A stretch of DNA of 64,000 bases from assembly GCA_003013855.2 (NCBI GenBank), contig ML058469.1, positions 2,666,001 through 2,730,000 of the forward strand, in the 5' to 3' direction. Below are positions 1-12,700 of the stretch, in pieces. The notes beneath the pieces are model-generated. The model was not told where the DNA came from. It ran no database searches and saw only the letters and a program-made list of their open reading frames with translations. The position numbers were made by a program, and so were the translations under genes. The stretch's first letter is position 1. Each line of letters opens with the position of its first letter. The stretch is from Liriodendron chinense. Taxonomy: Eukaryota; Streptophyta; Magnoliopsida; Magnoliales; Magnoliaceae.

Positions 1-99
1 ATTCAAAAATTAAAAGAGCGGAAGGAAAATGAAATTGCTAGCCGACTCGGCAGGTTCCTGTGAGTGTCGTAGTGCCATGGGTAATCCCTACTGAGTCTA

Positions 100-330
100 C
101 AATCTCGCCGAACTCTGTATAGGCATAAAGTCGTTGAACTTTACATAAGCGCAAATCTCGACAAACTCTGTATAGGCACAAAGTCGCTGAAATCTGCATA
201 AGCGCAAATCTCGCTGAACTCTGTATATGAACAAAGTCGCCGAACTCTGCATAAGCACAAATCTCGCCAAACTTCGTATAGGCACCAAGTCACTGAACTC
301 TGCATAAGCACAAATAATACCCCAGGCTAT
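100..330. repeat. 33/66-bp tandem array
   Basis: Alternating units of about 33 bp run through this stretch, pairing a CTGTATAGGCACAAAGTCG-like unit with a CTGCATAAGCACAAATCTCG-like unit to give a 66-bp higher-order period. About six to seven units are visible, each diverged by several bases. The open frame across it is only a by-product of the repeat. I see no gene. Confidence 0.75.
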
Positions 331-945
331 GGGTCTAAACTGAACCATATAATCTTCAGGTTACGAGGATAAATTGAACCATACAACCTCCAGGATACGA
401 GGATAAACTGAACCATACAACCTCCAGGATACGAGAATAAACTGAACCATACAACCTCCATGATACGAGGATAAACTGAACCATATAGCCTCCAGGTTAC
501 AAGGATGAATTGAACCATATCCCTCCAATGAGTTACATGGTTAAACTGTGCTAAACTGAACCATACAACCTCCAGGTTACGAGGATAAACTGAATCATAT
601 CCCTCCAACGAGTTACAAGGTTAAACTGTTATATCCCTCCAACGAGTTATGAGGTTAAACTATGCTATCCCTCCAACGAGTTATGAGGTTAAACTGTGCT
701 ATCCCTCAAACAAGTTATGAGGTTAAACTGTGCTATCCCTCCAACGAGTTATGAAGTTAAACTGTGTTATCCCTCCAATGAGTTATGAGGTTAAACTGTG
801 TTATCCCTCCAATGAGTTATGAAGTTAAACTGTGCTATCCCTCCAACAAGTTATGAAGTTAAATTGAACCAAAGCCCTCCAAGATAAGAGGCTAAACTAA
901 ACCAGATCCCTCCAGGTTATGAGGTTAAACTGAACCACATAAAGA
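331..945. repeat. 34-bp satellite-like tandem array
   Basis: About 17-18 units of roughly 34 bp follow one another. The first half has units built on AACCTCCAGGATACGAGGAT plus AAACTGAACCATAC. The second half has a derived form, ATCCCTCCAACGAGTTATGA plus GGTTAAACTGTGCT. The two forms meet near 520-640, where hybrid units occur. This looks like local tandem amplification with partial homogenisation, possibly inside the non-coding part of an old retroelement. No coding capacity is supported. Confidence 0.8.
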
Positions 946-1689
946 TCGATCAGTCAAATTGAACAACAAATATCTATATCAAAACGAAATCACTACCTCA
1001 TCAAGCAAGATCTTAATATCACGTGAATCAAATATCCAAATCGTCGGATCAAAGCTAAATCTCTACATCACTCGGATCAATCATGAATTGAGATATTCAA
1101 TTATAATCATCAACCCCGATCATATCTTCAGAATCCCCAAATCAATTTAGTTTATTATAAAAGTAGAATCAGAAGAGCGCATCTTATAAATGGTTTTAAA
1201 CAAGACGCAATGCTTCCATAATATTATTTCGACATGGGTTTTCTCATGATCACTACAGCCTCCTTGCACTTTGCATGAGAGCAATTCATAGCCGGTGATC
1301 TCTTATGTACATGGCTCCATATTATTATTCTGTCACAAGTTTTCTCGTTATCTCTATGGCATTCTCGTACTCTATATGGGAGCAATTCAGAGTCAAGTCA
1401 ATAATCCCTTACATATGTGGCTTCACATGAAGATGGTTAAAGCATTCTAATATATATCAGCTCATAACAAAACATCGTCAGCCTTCTCTTATGAACGGTT
1501 TCGTAACGAGAGTATACAATTAAAGACTACGGTTAGACGACCCTCTATATGGTTTTCTAAGGCATGAAAGCGTTCTTCAGCAAGATATCTTTATAAATTC
1601 AAGTATTTATATGTGATGTTATCTTCTTATGTACCTGGTTCCCTAAAAAGCATTATTTTGTAAGGCGATCAGTCAGATACACTAAGGGC

Positions 1690-2700
1690 ATGCCCGACGC
1701 ATGGTGAAAAGCCCAAGTTTAGAGAAGAAATTATCGGGGACAAGCTAACAGTCTCAATATAATGCTCCATGTCACAAGCCTAAACTGAATCACACGATCC
1801 TCCAAGCCACGAGGCTAAAACTTAATCCCATATAATACTTCAGTTCCTTGTATCGCTTGTTGAATCATACAGCTCTTTGTATTGTATATGGAATCATGCA
1901 GCTCTTCATTATCTCCCATGGAATCATTCAACTCTTGGTATCGCATATGAAACTATTCAGCTCTTCATGCCGTATAAGGAATTATCCATTCCTGAATATT
2001 GTACAAGGAATCATTCAGCTTTTCACATCGTATGAGAAAATTATTCAATCTTCCTTATCATATAAGGAATTATTCACATCTTCGCATCGTACAAGGAATC
2101 ATTCAACTTGACATATCGCATCTAAAATCATTTGTCATGTTATACCGCATGTAAAATTGATCATTCCTTAGTTCACATCATATGGGTTATTATTAGAGTA
2201 TAAATCATTTCTTCGGTATATGTTTTAGAAAGGAAAATTATTCTTCAACCTATATCACAAGCAACTTCCACCAGAAAAGGAAAATTATTATTTAACCTAT
2301 ATCACAAGCAGCTTCCACCAGAAAAGGGAAATTATTCTTCATCCTATATCACGAGACAGTATCATTCTTCAGTTTCCATCAGAAAGGGAATTATCTTCCA
2401 GCCTGCATCGCAGCTGAAATCATTAGCCGCTTCATGTTGCATGTGGAACTATCCTTCAGACAATATTATACTCTAATGTATATTATGGAGTGGCGGTACC
2501 CTCTGATCCACGTTGTGGGTTGGATTGATCCTCAGAAGGTGTTATTCTTCAATCCGTATCAGAAATGGAATTGTTCTTCGACTCGCATTGTAAAGTTAGA
2601 TTATTCTTCGAATGGACTTATATTCAAGCTTATGTTGCAAGGAATAGCCGCTCACTAGGTCACATCGCGAATCAAGATCATCATTTAGACGATAACACTC
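1690..2700. repeat. Degenerate short repeats, AT-rich
   Basis: Loosely repeated phrases such as GGAATCATTCAGCTCTTC and TATCGCATAAGGAAT recur every 30-60 bp between about 1845 and 2160. A cleaner duplication of about 53 bp, containing CCTATATCACAAGCAGCTTCC, occurs between about 2230 and 2360. The flanking 946-1690 is AT-rich with no recognisable gene. The region resembles the variable non-coding portion of a large LTR element, but no LTR pair or polyprotein could be assigned. Confidence 0.5.
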
Positions 2701-4120
2701 TTTAATTCATATCGCAAAGAGAAGTTACCATAAGTTTGTATTACAGAGAAGAGTTATCCTTCAGATTCTAGCCAGACCTGGGTGCTTGAAAGATAGGCGA
2801 TTGCTAAGCCAGTCGAAACTTCCATCTTCAAAAGTGTAAGCCTTTAAACACATTTCGCTCAGTCTTAGACAGCACAACCTTTAGCAAGAAGGAGATTGCG
2901 AGCCTTAAAGAAGGATTACAATCTGTCAAGGTGAGAAAATAGAGCGAGGCCAATAGGTAAATCATGAAGCCAAGAGTCTTTTGTATTTGAAGCTAACGAA
3001 TTATATGAGGAAAATGACAGAGTCTATGAGAAGGGATAAGGACTGGGGGCAAGCCCAGATGTATGACAAGTGAACATGGTAGCAATGAGTTGTGAAGACA
3101 AAGTCGATTCAGAGGATTTAATCGAAGTGTCGCGACTAGGTATTGTGCCAGCCCAAATTGAAGACGAAGGGTAACCCACTAAGAATGAATTGCGAGGAGT
3201 CAACCCAAGAATCCTCGAAGAGCTATGAGGCACATTTCTAAATATGAATATCCCCAGAAGGGAGGGTAGGCTCAGCATGACCCGTAGCATCAAGGGGGAT
3301 ATTGAGCTCAGTAACACCAAAAGCGATTGTCAAGAGAATCCACTCTTGTTTTCTTTTACAATATCGTCGTCCTGCACAAGCGATAGATCCAAATACCACG
3401 CTCTAACTATCAATCTACAGTTGGCAAAAAAAAAAAAAATCATGTCTATCAGATCATTGAAGATGTAAAGTCAGTTTCAATTAATCATCAGACAGCTAGC
3501 AATCGAAGATAAAGTATATAAGCCAAAGTTGTCACCATGTTACTACCTGGCGTATCCACTGTTTCAAAGGTAGTACAATCTTATACACCTCCAGATAAGA
3601 GAATATACCAGTGGACATCCTTATGAACTATACTGCCGCCCTTGTACACCCAGGGGGCAGCCCTTTACACATCACTATAAAAGAGTAAAGAATTTCACCA
3701 TTACTGGAGCTGAAAGGCGGGGCTTCTAGCTACCGGCCTATGTGTATGAGCCGAACTCAACAACATTTTACTATGAACCATCACAACATCATGTTAATAG
3801 AATAGACCCATCAAACTCTAAGTATAACACCTGCATGTAAAAGTTCATAATTCATAATAGCTTGTCCCCCAACATCAACACATGTTTCAAAAGAATCCCT
3901 AAGTTTAAAATTTTAGCTAAGCACGCTCTTCCACAGATGACCAATTGCAAGTTATTATAATTAGAATATTCTAGTAACTGATCAAGCAACCATAAAAACA
4001 TAAATTTAAGCCATATGCATGGTGAGCAGATTATTTCAGTAGTATTAACTATCTATGGGAAGAAATCAGGCATATACATGTGAGAATAAGGTCATTTCAG
4101 CAATATCATCAACTATGGCA
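2701..4120. other. Gene-free stretch with LTR-like promoter remnant
   Basis: No convincing coding region is present. A TATA-like CTATAAAAGAG at about 3674-3684 follows a stretch resembling LTR U3. A run of 14 A lies near 3427. A G-rich GGACTGGGGGCAAG at about 3039 could be an old polypurine tract. These suggest a decayed LTR retrotransposon end, but the boundaries and family could not be set. Confidence 0.3.
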
Positions 4121-4830
4121 AGCAATTATGCAACATGCATGAAGGATAGATGATTTCAACGACAAACATTCAGATCTAAACATAGTGTTGGGGCTCAAAA
4201 TTTCACCAATGATAGAATGGTTAATGATGGCTCAAAAGGAATGGTCTGGATCAGTTCAAGACCTGAAAAATAGCCAGAAAAATGATAGAACACCTTCCAT
4301 ACATGTAATACACATAGAACTCATGCAAGAGAATAGTGCATATGGCTATGCATACCTAAAGCTCGCATGAGCACATGCAAGCGTTAAGCTAAGCCATCAT
4401 GTGCATGTAACCAACTCATGCATACTATGCATAACCACACATACCACACACTTGTACCTTGTTTTGCATGCCATGAATGCAACCCGTACAGCCCATACAT
4501 GCTACCCATGTATGAAGCCCATAAAGGCACTGAGTATAAATGTAACTCTCATCAATGCCCATACATATATCCCAAACATACATACATTCACACCATGCAA
4601 GAACACTATGCTCGGGTAACCCATTCATACATGCATGCATAACACATACAAACCATGGACCATGCCTAAGACTCATGCATGAAACACATGTGTCATCCAT
4701 GCAACAAATGCATACATGCCACAAACTACATATGCACATGCATATGCAATGCATGCACTACCTGACACTACAAACATATCCTATGCACACATAAAACCAC
4801 AACATGTATGCACATTCACACTGCCCATGG
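4120..4830. repeat. CATGCA/ACATGC-rich low-complexity region
   Basis: Dozens of overlapping CATGCA, TGCATG, ATGCAT and ACATGC words occur with no fixed period, giving alternating purine-pyrimidine stretches. CATGCA is the RY core bound by plant B3 proteins, and such alternation can favour Z-DNA, but I see no gene that it would serve. Open frames on both strands here are composed of repeated His/Met/Cys/Thr codons and are not genes. Confidence 0.55.
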
Positions 4831-5540
4831 TAACGTTCCCACCAGACGTTATTCTCTGTACCCCACCATGGAGTATATACTTGATCTAAGCCGATCATCT
4901 CTTTCGCCAACCCATTTTACCCCTTAGGACAGAAAATGAAGAATATCCGAGTCTTGGGTAGACTACACCATGAGAAAACATTGAAGGAAGAATTGTTTAT
5001 TGTTGGAAGTTGGCAACATACATAAAGCATATAAAACTCACACTTTAAAACTTCCACAATTTATGAAAATACAACTCAATGAGCTTACCCTGGACGTTGC
5101 TGTAAGGGCCCCATCGTGATGCACTTCTGTGACTCTGGACGAGTTTTCAACCGCGACTGTGCGGTGGAACTGTTTCCTCTCGTATGGCCCACCTGAAACT
5201 CTGATTTAGGTGAAACTTGATGCCACCTTCTAGAATGACGACCCTGAACTAATTAACCACTCAGATTTGGGGCCCACGAACTACAAATGAGACCCACTAA
5301 TAAAATTTCCAAAAGATGTACGAACCATGTAAACTTGTGTTACAAACAGATTGTCAAGATTAACCAACATGCAGCGCCTTTAAGAGCCCACCATCATAGT
5401 GCTTTGGAGAATCTGACCTATTCACAAGATCAATGTGGTCCACATGTGTCAGAGAACGCAAGAATTAACCTGATCCAAGTTTCAAGTGGACCACACCATA
5501 AGAGAATAAACATCTACTGTTATAACTCCCAAACCAGCAC

Positions 5541-5552
5541 TATATAAGGGTT
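5541..5552 (+). promoter_or_regulatory. TATA box of a probable LTR-type promoter
   Basis: CTATATAAGGGTTAC sits just upstream of a purine-rich leader (AAGAGGAAAGAGGAGGAGAG) and the ACATGCGCC repeat array. The layout fits an LTR U3/R junction with a repeat-rich R-U5 downstream, but no matching second LTR is in the window. The 700 bp upstream (4831-5540) holds no gene. Confidence 0.35.
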
Positions 5553-5609
5553 ACGTACGTAGCATTCAAGAGAAGAGGAAAGAGGAGGAGAGGATGAGAT
5601 TGAGAGCGT

Positions 5610-6010
5610 AAGAGGCGTTTTGACATGCGCCCAACCTTTTAAGGTGGGATACATGCGCCTACCCTTTTCAGGTGGGATACATGCGCTCAATACATGCGCC
5701 TAACCCTTCCGACGAGGGATACATGTGCCTATCCTTCTAAGGAGGGATACATGCGCTCAATGCATGCGTAATCCCTTTTGAGGAGGGATACATGAGCCCA
5801 CCCTCAAGACTATTTGCCAACCCTTCGTGGCATGCGCCGAGGCATGGTATATGTGTCTGTCCTTACATGCGCTTCCTCTAAAAGTCATGCACCCGCTGCT
5901 CTCTGAACATATGCGCTCCTAGCTGAAATGCATGCGGCTCCAGCTCGGTGACATGTGCCCCACCTTAGAGCGGGTGCGCCCCAACCAATGAGCATGCGCC
6001 CCATTTCAGC
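5610..6010. repeat. ACATGCGCC tandem repeats
   Basis: Roughly 15 copies of an ACATGCGCC core are spaced about 20-35 bp apart. Several are followed by an ACCCTT...GG(T/A)GGGAT block, the remainder by diverged spacers. The array lies 60 bp after a TATA box and decays towards 6250 into CATGCACTC/TTAATCC-type words. It is probably the transcribed leader of an old LTR element and does not code. Confidence 0.55.
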
Positions 6011-7051
6011 TATCATGTGCTCAAACTGGTTTTGACCTGATTTGGCCTAATTGGCTAAGCGCCCATATGGATTTAACCTAATTAGACATGTATTGAGCAT
6101 AATTTCATCTTAATTTAACTTAATTGCACATGCACTCAGCTTGACGTTGCTTAATTACATATTCATTCTGCTTAATCCCACCTAATCCAGCATTCACTCT
6201 GTGTAATCTAACATGCACTCTACCTAATTCAGCTTAATTCGACATATACTTTGTGATATTTGCAATGCACCAATGACTCTCACCTTGTTTGCAATGTTTT
6301 GCACGTTTATGCATACATGAGCAGTTCCTCTACTTAGCTCTTATTGCATATCAGTTACTAACAAAAGTTCAAGACTGAGATCTCTCCCGAAGAAGAGTCA
6401 GCAGATTCCCGAATGATCCGTCAACTGATCACAAGAACTTTGTATCGATTATGTTCATTGCACAACTAAAGTTTGGCCCAGATTAAGGCTCCCGACTAAC
6501 CAAAGGGGACTATGGTCACCACTAGAAATTGGACCGGAGAGTTTCAAATCACTCAAATCCTTTGTTATGGATCGCTATCTCAAAGCTAGCTAATGCACTA
6601 CCTATCCAAAATGGAATCTGTAGGTTGAGCTGTTCAAGTAGTTGTGATGTGCCTTTTAGAAGTCACCCATCACAAGGGACGGGCGCGGGCTCAGAGTTGC
6701 GCCATCCAATAGTCGCAGTACGTGTATTCTCGCAGTCACCTGTCCAAAATAACAGGCGCTGGCCCGGTGTTACGCAACTCGATTAAGGAACTTGACAGTC
6801 TCTTAACCTGGACCACTCGAAAGAATATGGTACATAGGCATCCGGCTTGTCTAAAATGATGGCTCAGTCCACAACAAAGCTTTACAGGTCTCCATGACCA
6901 TGAACTCAAAGACCTTGGTGCCCGATGACTTAGTGACTTGCTCGATCTATCATGGCCCTTTCTCGAATACTCCATTTAATTGTACAACTATCATTCATAG
7001 TGGAGCTTTGTCGCTTTGTGTCGTGGTTTTCTCCCGCATGGGTTTCCACGT
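6011..7051. other. Unassigned flank, probable old LTR remnant
   Basis: No gene is supported. The last bases before element A (TTCCACGT) continue, after removing A, into AAAAATCTCTGTGTTCTC at 28775. That TTTCCACGTAAAAATCT-type string is what I would expect in the R-U5 of Ty1/copia LTRs, so element A may have landed in an old copia LTR. The copia assignment is from pattern memory only. Confidence 0.3.
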
Positions 7052-8634
7052 TGTGGACCCCCACCGTTTTCCGCGCTCCCACACGACGTTCTTCTCGTCC
7101 CTTCCCATTTCGGAAAAAGAAGGAGAGGAGGATGCGTGAGTGCGAAATCGCCGTTTGTGCCACTGGTTTGCCTCGTTCTCGAGGGCTTTGTTTGATTGTC
7201 GTGTTAAGCTGGATGTGTTTAAGTGAGTTTATATAAGACCAGAGTCACCACTAGCCAATTACTTCGAATCTACAGTCGGCTAGACCCCGTAGAAACGTTA
7301 AAGAAGGGAATCCGAAGATTCCTTCCTCTAAAATGACTCCTTTTGATCTGCGGTCAGAGATTCAAGGTAAGGGATCACGGTTACAGGGTGGGAAGAGGTT
7401 AAGCACCCCACACACTGCTCGTACCGAAGTACGGTCTCTACTTCACAGAATGGATCGAATACTTGAAAGTCTAGTTTAATCCTCGTATATTCTCATGGAT
7501 GACATGATGCATGAATGCTGGTCTGAACAGTAAAAGTTTCTGATGGGCAGGTTCCAACAACGGGCAAGCCTAGAGCGTATGCTTGAACTGACAGGTGCTT
7601 AATGTAAGACGTATGCAGTGTGCTTGAATGATCAAGGTGTTTTATGGTGAAGCATGAATGCAGGTCTAAACAGTAAGAGTTTCTGATGGGCAGGTTCCAA
7701 CAACGGGCAAGCCCAGAGCATACGCTCGAACTGACAGGTGCTTAATTTAAGACATATGCAGTGTGCTTGAATAATCAAGGTGCTCGCAGTGAAGCAGGGG
7801 GGTTGGAAGAAAAGTAAATGTTGCACTTATGCTAGATGCAAATGAGATGATGCTGGAAAAATAATAGTTGGGTGGACGGAGGTGTCGCAAGGATTGGCTT
7901 TGAGTGGCTGGATCAAGACTTGGATGGCTTGGGAGACTTGGACCGGTGGTCAGGTTGGGCTGGACCAGGGCTAGGCTCTCCTCACTCGGGCTCTCCTTGG
8001 TGGGAAAATGGGCTAAGGGGTGGATGAGGACTCGGACCGCACCCGGACTGGCTGGGCTTGAAGGGATTGTTGTTGTGTTGAAATGAGAAAGGGAAGGGGG
8101 TATTTATAACAGCGGGCAGTGGCATTTTTCGTAATTTATTTGGGCGGCCTGCTATGGGCCGCCCGTACGGCCGTTTCTTGGGATTCAGTGGCGGTTTGGG
8201 CGGCCTGCTGTGGGCCGCCCGTACGGCCGTTCCTCGATTTCCAGCGAGGTACGGTCGCACCCTCGGGGCTACTGTTTGACTTGCTGGGTCGACTCAGTGA
8301 GTTGACTCAGTGGGTCGACTCTGTGATTTGACTCGACGGGTTGACTCGGTGTTTTGACTCGGCGGGTTGACTCGGCGGGTTAACTCAGCGGGTTGACTCA
8401 GTGGGTTGACTCAGTGAGTTTGACTTTTTTGGGATTTTTTTACTGGCTTTTCTTATGGGGGTTTTTCAGGCTGATGTTTAGGACTGGGTTGACTGGGTTT
8501 AGGCTTGAACTGGGCTATGGAATGGGGCTTACAAGGGTGAGTTTGGCTGAGTTAGGACTTGGGATTTGGGGGTACGGTCCTCCATTCTTCCAGCTATCTC
8601 TACCAACAGTGTAGCCGAAGGTGGGGTGTCTACA
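7052..8634 (-). repeat. Element A 3' LTR (1583 bp)
   Basis: It matches 27185-28769 over its whole length with scattered, mostly transition differences. Read on minus it starts TGTAGACACC. U3 then holds a W-box-like array, two copies of a GC-rich palindromic motif (about 8142-8173 and 8198-8229) and a TATA box (complement of TATTTATA at 8101-8108). R-U5 is about 1 kb and contains a 143-bp tandem duplication (about 7509-7797). Confidence 0.95.
8270..8431. promoter_or_regulatory. TTGACT (W-box-like) array in element A U3
   Basis: Nine TTGACT cores plus variants (TCGACT, TTAACT) occur in about 160 bp, in units of 13-16 bp such as GGGTTGACTCAGT. The same array is in the other LTR at about 28408-28560. 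TTGAC(C/T) is the core bound by WRKY factors, and TGACTC also fits bZIP sites. The array lies roughly 170-330 bp upstream of the LTR TATA box on the minus strand, where an enhancer would sit. Any stress response is inferred and not shown. Confidence 0.6.
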
Positions 8635-8650
8635 GATGCCCCTCTTTGGC
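8635..8650 (-). other. Element A polypurine tract
   Basis: Read on minus, GCCAAAGAGGGGCATC directly abuts the start of the 3' LTR (TGTAGACACC). It is the expected primer site for plus-strand DNA synthesis and fixes the element's orientation. Confidence 0.85.
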
Positions 8651-8769
8651 AGAGGTTGCTTGCAACCGAATGCCAAAGCGAGTGGACACCCCACTTCTGA
8701 CCCGGTCATTCATGTATCATGTTCTGAAATCTTTGCTTGCCTTCGCATCTGTGCCAGTTGATTGTTTGG

Positions 8770-9510
8770 ACATCGGAAAGGTACAGCAGAGCCTCTGCGT
8801 CGCCAGTCTTACGAGGTTACTGACCCTGTGATTGATTGTATGTTCGATGTTCTCCCAGATCACTCCAGGAGTACTTGTTTCGCTTGACTGTCAAAGTGGT
8901 TAGACGCCCTGCGTCCGATAGTCTTACGGGATTCTACTACGCCGACTTGGACTCAGTCAAGGTACTTCAGGCATCCACGCCTAGGTATGTGCGGGTGGGC
9001 TCTTTCCACCCGATCTGCTGGTTTCGATGCTTGGTTTGCAATTCATTCTTTCCTCGATTGTGGTCTGGAATCTTTGTTGTCTTTTGTATCTGAGTCAGTT
9101 GATTGCTTGGAAATTGATAACTCGCACATACCGCGGGAGTTTGGAGAAAACGTTGCGATTGTCCCTGCAGTTTGCTGCAACCTGGGTATCCAATCGCAAC
9201 CCTTCCATTCCCGATCGGTACTAACATCGGAAAGGTACAGCAGAGCCTCTGCGTCCGTAGTCTTACGAGGTTGCTGACCCTGAGACTGTTTGTGTGATGT
9301 TTGATGTTTTCCCAGATCACTCCAGGAGTACTTGTTTCGCTTGACTGTCAAAGTGGTTAGACGCCCTGCGTCCGATAGTCTTACGGGATTCTACTACGCC
9401 GACTTGGACTCAGTCAAGGTACTTCAGGCATCCACGCCTAGGTATGTGCGGGTGAACTCTTTCCACCCCATCTGCTGATTTTGATACTTGGGTTATAATT
9501 CATCGTTTCC
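8770..9510. repeat. 458-bp partial tandem duplication inside element A
   Basis: A block starting ACATCGGAAAGGTACAGCAG at about 8770 recurs at about 9228, and both copies contain CCAGGAGTACTTGTTTCGCT. Identity is high for about 280 bp, then falls. The block lies in the untranslated stretch next to the 3' LTR. From 9511 to 11026 I see only AT-rich, T-rich non-coding sequence. Confidence 0.75.
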
Positions 9511-11026
9511 ACCTGTTCAAATGGTTTCTGTGACCGAGCCTTTTGGCTTTCATCTTTTGTATCTTGGCATGTGGTACGACCGCACTGACACTGGAGTTCA
9601 GTTCGACCGTACTTTGAGTGCATTGGATCCGATGGTCTCCGGGGAAACCGCGAGACATCGAATCTTATTTGATTTTTGCGTTGGCTCCTACCCAGAGATA
9701 TGGAAGATCTCCCAGCGTGTTGGAGGCAGAACGCTTTACTGAGAAAATATTTTTGAATTTTTGAAAAGGCACCCACTCTGGGGAGTGATACTCCGTGAGG
9801 TTTTTATTTGCAAATAGAAATATTTTTTGTCTTTTGAAATGGGAATCAGGGTCTGCACGTGCCTCCACTAGGGATGCCTGTGGGGTCTTTGGCTAACCGA
9901 CTTTTATTTTGAAAGCAGGTAAACATGATGATTGATGCGATGGATGCTGATGCATGGAGATGCATGATGAATGCATGGCTTGGCTCATTCTCTTTCAGTT
10001 TGATGATTTTGCTTTTGCTGGAGATGCAGAGAATTTTGAGCTTATTGCTTCCAGGGTTGTGCTCCCCTGGGTTTTTTCTTTTTAATGCGGATGTTTGGTC
10101 AGCGGGTTGGTCAAGATCCCGACCCGTGATCGATCAGGTCCATCGTCCCAAGATGCTGTTTCTTTGCGAATGAGAATGTTCGAGGATGCTATCCGGCTTC
10201 AAGATGTTCTTCTGGGCATACGTGTGATTGAGATGGTTTTGGTTGCCCGTTTTGGTCAAGATCCTAGTTTGCGGGTGATCGGATCCGTCATCCCAAATTG
10301 TGAAGAGAGTGGAGTTCAAGACTCTGAAGTGTAGTGTTGGGGGCTAGTGACAATTTTTGTGATTTTTATAAATATGTGGTCCGAATCTTTATCTGAGAGG
10401 TCAGGATAGAGATCGGTTTATTGAAAACACAGGGAATATTTTTTGTGATTTTTATGAAATATTTTGCAATGTTTTTGTATTTTGTGATTTTTATGAAATG
10501 CAGGGAAAAGTATGGAATTTTCATCCACTTCCAGCTTCTACTGCTGGTAAGGTACCCGATCCATTTTACGTCAGCGAGCAAGATGAGTCTCACACAGTTA
10601 AGTGCCGTAGTTTTACATCTTCGGATGAGGAGATTTTTGAGGGTTTTCAGTCAACACACCCACAAAGTTGCCTGTTCCTCATGTGCAATGCACATAGACC
10701 ACGTATCGTCCGACGGACTCCTTCGGCCACAAAATGAGCCACATCCTCACATTTCCCTTAGTCAATCCAGTTTGGGGCCTTACGTTGCTCACAATTCTGT
10801 GAGGGTGCACTCCACCTCCCAATAGCCTTAATCCCCTTCATGAGTTTTAGGAACAGGGAACATCCGTCAGATTCAACAGCGACTTCCAAATCAAGGTTGT
10901 CTATCACGGTGCGTTCAACACGAACAGGATTGCGGAGTTCTGCCCGCCTCAGCCCTTACCTGTTTAAAAGATTCTAGACACCCGTACGATCAAGTGTCAG
11001 CCATGTCCGGAACAGGTTAGGAAAGA

Positions 11027-11952
11027 AAGCCCCCGAGAAGTTAATCCCAGTGTAGTTTTAGGTCTTCGGACCATTGAGGATGAATTTGTGCAGCTGAAAT
11101 TTTTGGTGAATCATTTTTTTTTTAGGTGTTTTTTGGAAAAAGTTCCAGATTTCAGCTCGAATGATCGAGATTGATGTTGGTTTTTGTGGAAAGCTTTAAA
11201 ATATTTTTGATATTTTTGAAATGATCCGGGTTATCGAACCTTGATCAAGGCTGATGACGGTTTTTGGTTGAAAGCAAGAAAGGTCCCTCGAGAAATTAAT
11301 CCCAGTGTAGTTTAAGGTCTTCGGACCATAAAAAAAAACTTTATGTACATGCTGAAAGTACATTCTTTTTTGTGATTTTTCGAAAACTGTTCCAGGTCAT
11401 AAAATCTCAATTTTGAACGGTCAGGATTGACACTGGTTTTTATTAGAAATCTCTCGGGATTTTGTTCCCAACGTAGTTTAAGGTCTTCGGACCAAAAACC
11501 ATAGAAAAGGGGGCAAATACATTTTTTTTTGTTTTTTGGAAGATGTCCGTTGTCAACGGATCTTGATTCAATCCAGACTGATGCCGGTTTTTATTAAAAG
11601 TCCCTCGGGATCTTGATCCCGACGTAGTTTAAGGTCTTCAGACCCAAAACTATGTACAGGACAGGGAAAACCTATTTTTTGTTCTTCTTTTTTGTAAAAT
11701 GTCCGGTGTCAGCGGATCTTGATTCGATCCAGACTGATGCCGGTTTTTATTAAAAGTCTCTCGGGATCTTGATCCCGACGTAGTTTAAGGTCTTCGGACG
11801 CACAAACTTTAAAAGAGGGGCTGGTGATATATTTTTTTATTTTTTAAAATGATCCAGATCATCCGATGTTGGTCTTAAAGACTGGGATCGATGCTGGTTT
11901 TTATTAAATCCCTCGGGATGTTGATCCCGACGTAGTTTAAGGTCTTCGGACC
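11027..11952. repeat. Six-copy spaced repeat (about 150-250 bp period)
   Basis: A core reading CCCGACGTAGTTTAAGGTCT, preceded by CCCTCGGGATCTTGAT, recurs at about 11027, 11280, 11451, 11601, 11756 and 11909. Each copy is followed by an AT-rich spacer containing ATTTTTTT and a (C/T)GATGCCGG-TTTTTATTA block. Copies become more alike towards the right, so amplification spread in that direction. CCCTCGGGATCTTGATCCCG is itself an imperfect hairpin. It lies upstream of the antisense gene, on that gene's strand. Confidence 0.75.
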
Positions 11953-12700
11953 CAGTTTTTGGGGTTGGGCATACTTACCTTGCTTTTTTTGGCTTCTGAC
12001 GGGGCTAACTATGATTTGAGTGGTCTGAATTGCTTGATTTGGCCCTGCGGGCCATTTGATGATCGGATCTTGGATTCCGGCCTTCTCTCTTGATGATCAT
12101 GCCTTTGATCTTGCTGCTTTCTGACTTGTGTAAGCCTTCCAATGGTTTGGATCTCGATGATTTAGCCCTTGAATGGTTCAGATCACTAGATTTGTCCTTG
12201 TGGGCCCACTTGAGACCTTGGCTTTACTTTGGGGCACCTCTTTTGATGATTTGTGAGGCTAAGAAGGCTTCTCATGGTGTGGATGATGGCTTGAACGTCT
12301 CAGATTGCTTGACTTGGCTTTGTGGGCCCACTTGATGATTAGATCTTGGATTCTGGCCCTTCTTTTGATGATCAGACCTTTGATCTTGTTGTTTGATGGC
12401 TCATGTAGGTCCTTCAATGGTTTAGATCATGATAATCTAGTCTTTGAATGACTTGGATTGCTTGTGGCCCCCACTTGATCACCTTTCCTTCTTTTTTACT
12501 TGATCAGCCATGTTCTGGCTGCATTGCTTTGTGATTGGACTGGTGGGTCACCTTTTATATGGTCTTGATCAGCCTCAGTCAAAATCTGGAGTGGACCGGA
12601 GCCTTGGGTGGCCCATGGAGTGCCATCTGCTGACGTGGACTGTCAGCCTCACCTACCAAGAACCTTGGAGCCAATCCCGCGGAGAGAGGGGAACCGCGTC

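Noticed and set aside
331..945. CRISPR-like array
   Set aside because: Units are contiguous and diverged with no unique spacers, and the DNA is clearly plant nuclear.
4425..4754. Cys/Met/His-rich open frames on both strands
   Set aside because: They arise from the CATGCA-rich composition. No start context, conserved motif or splice signal supports them.
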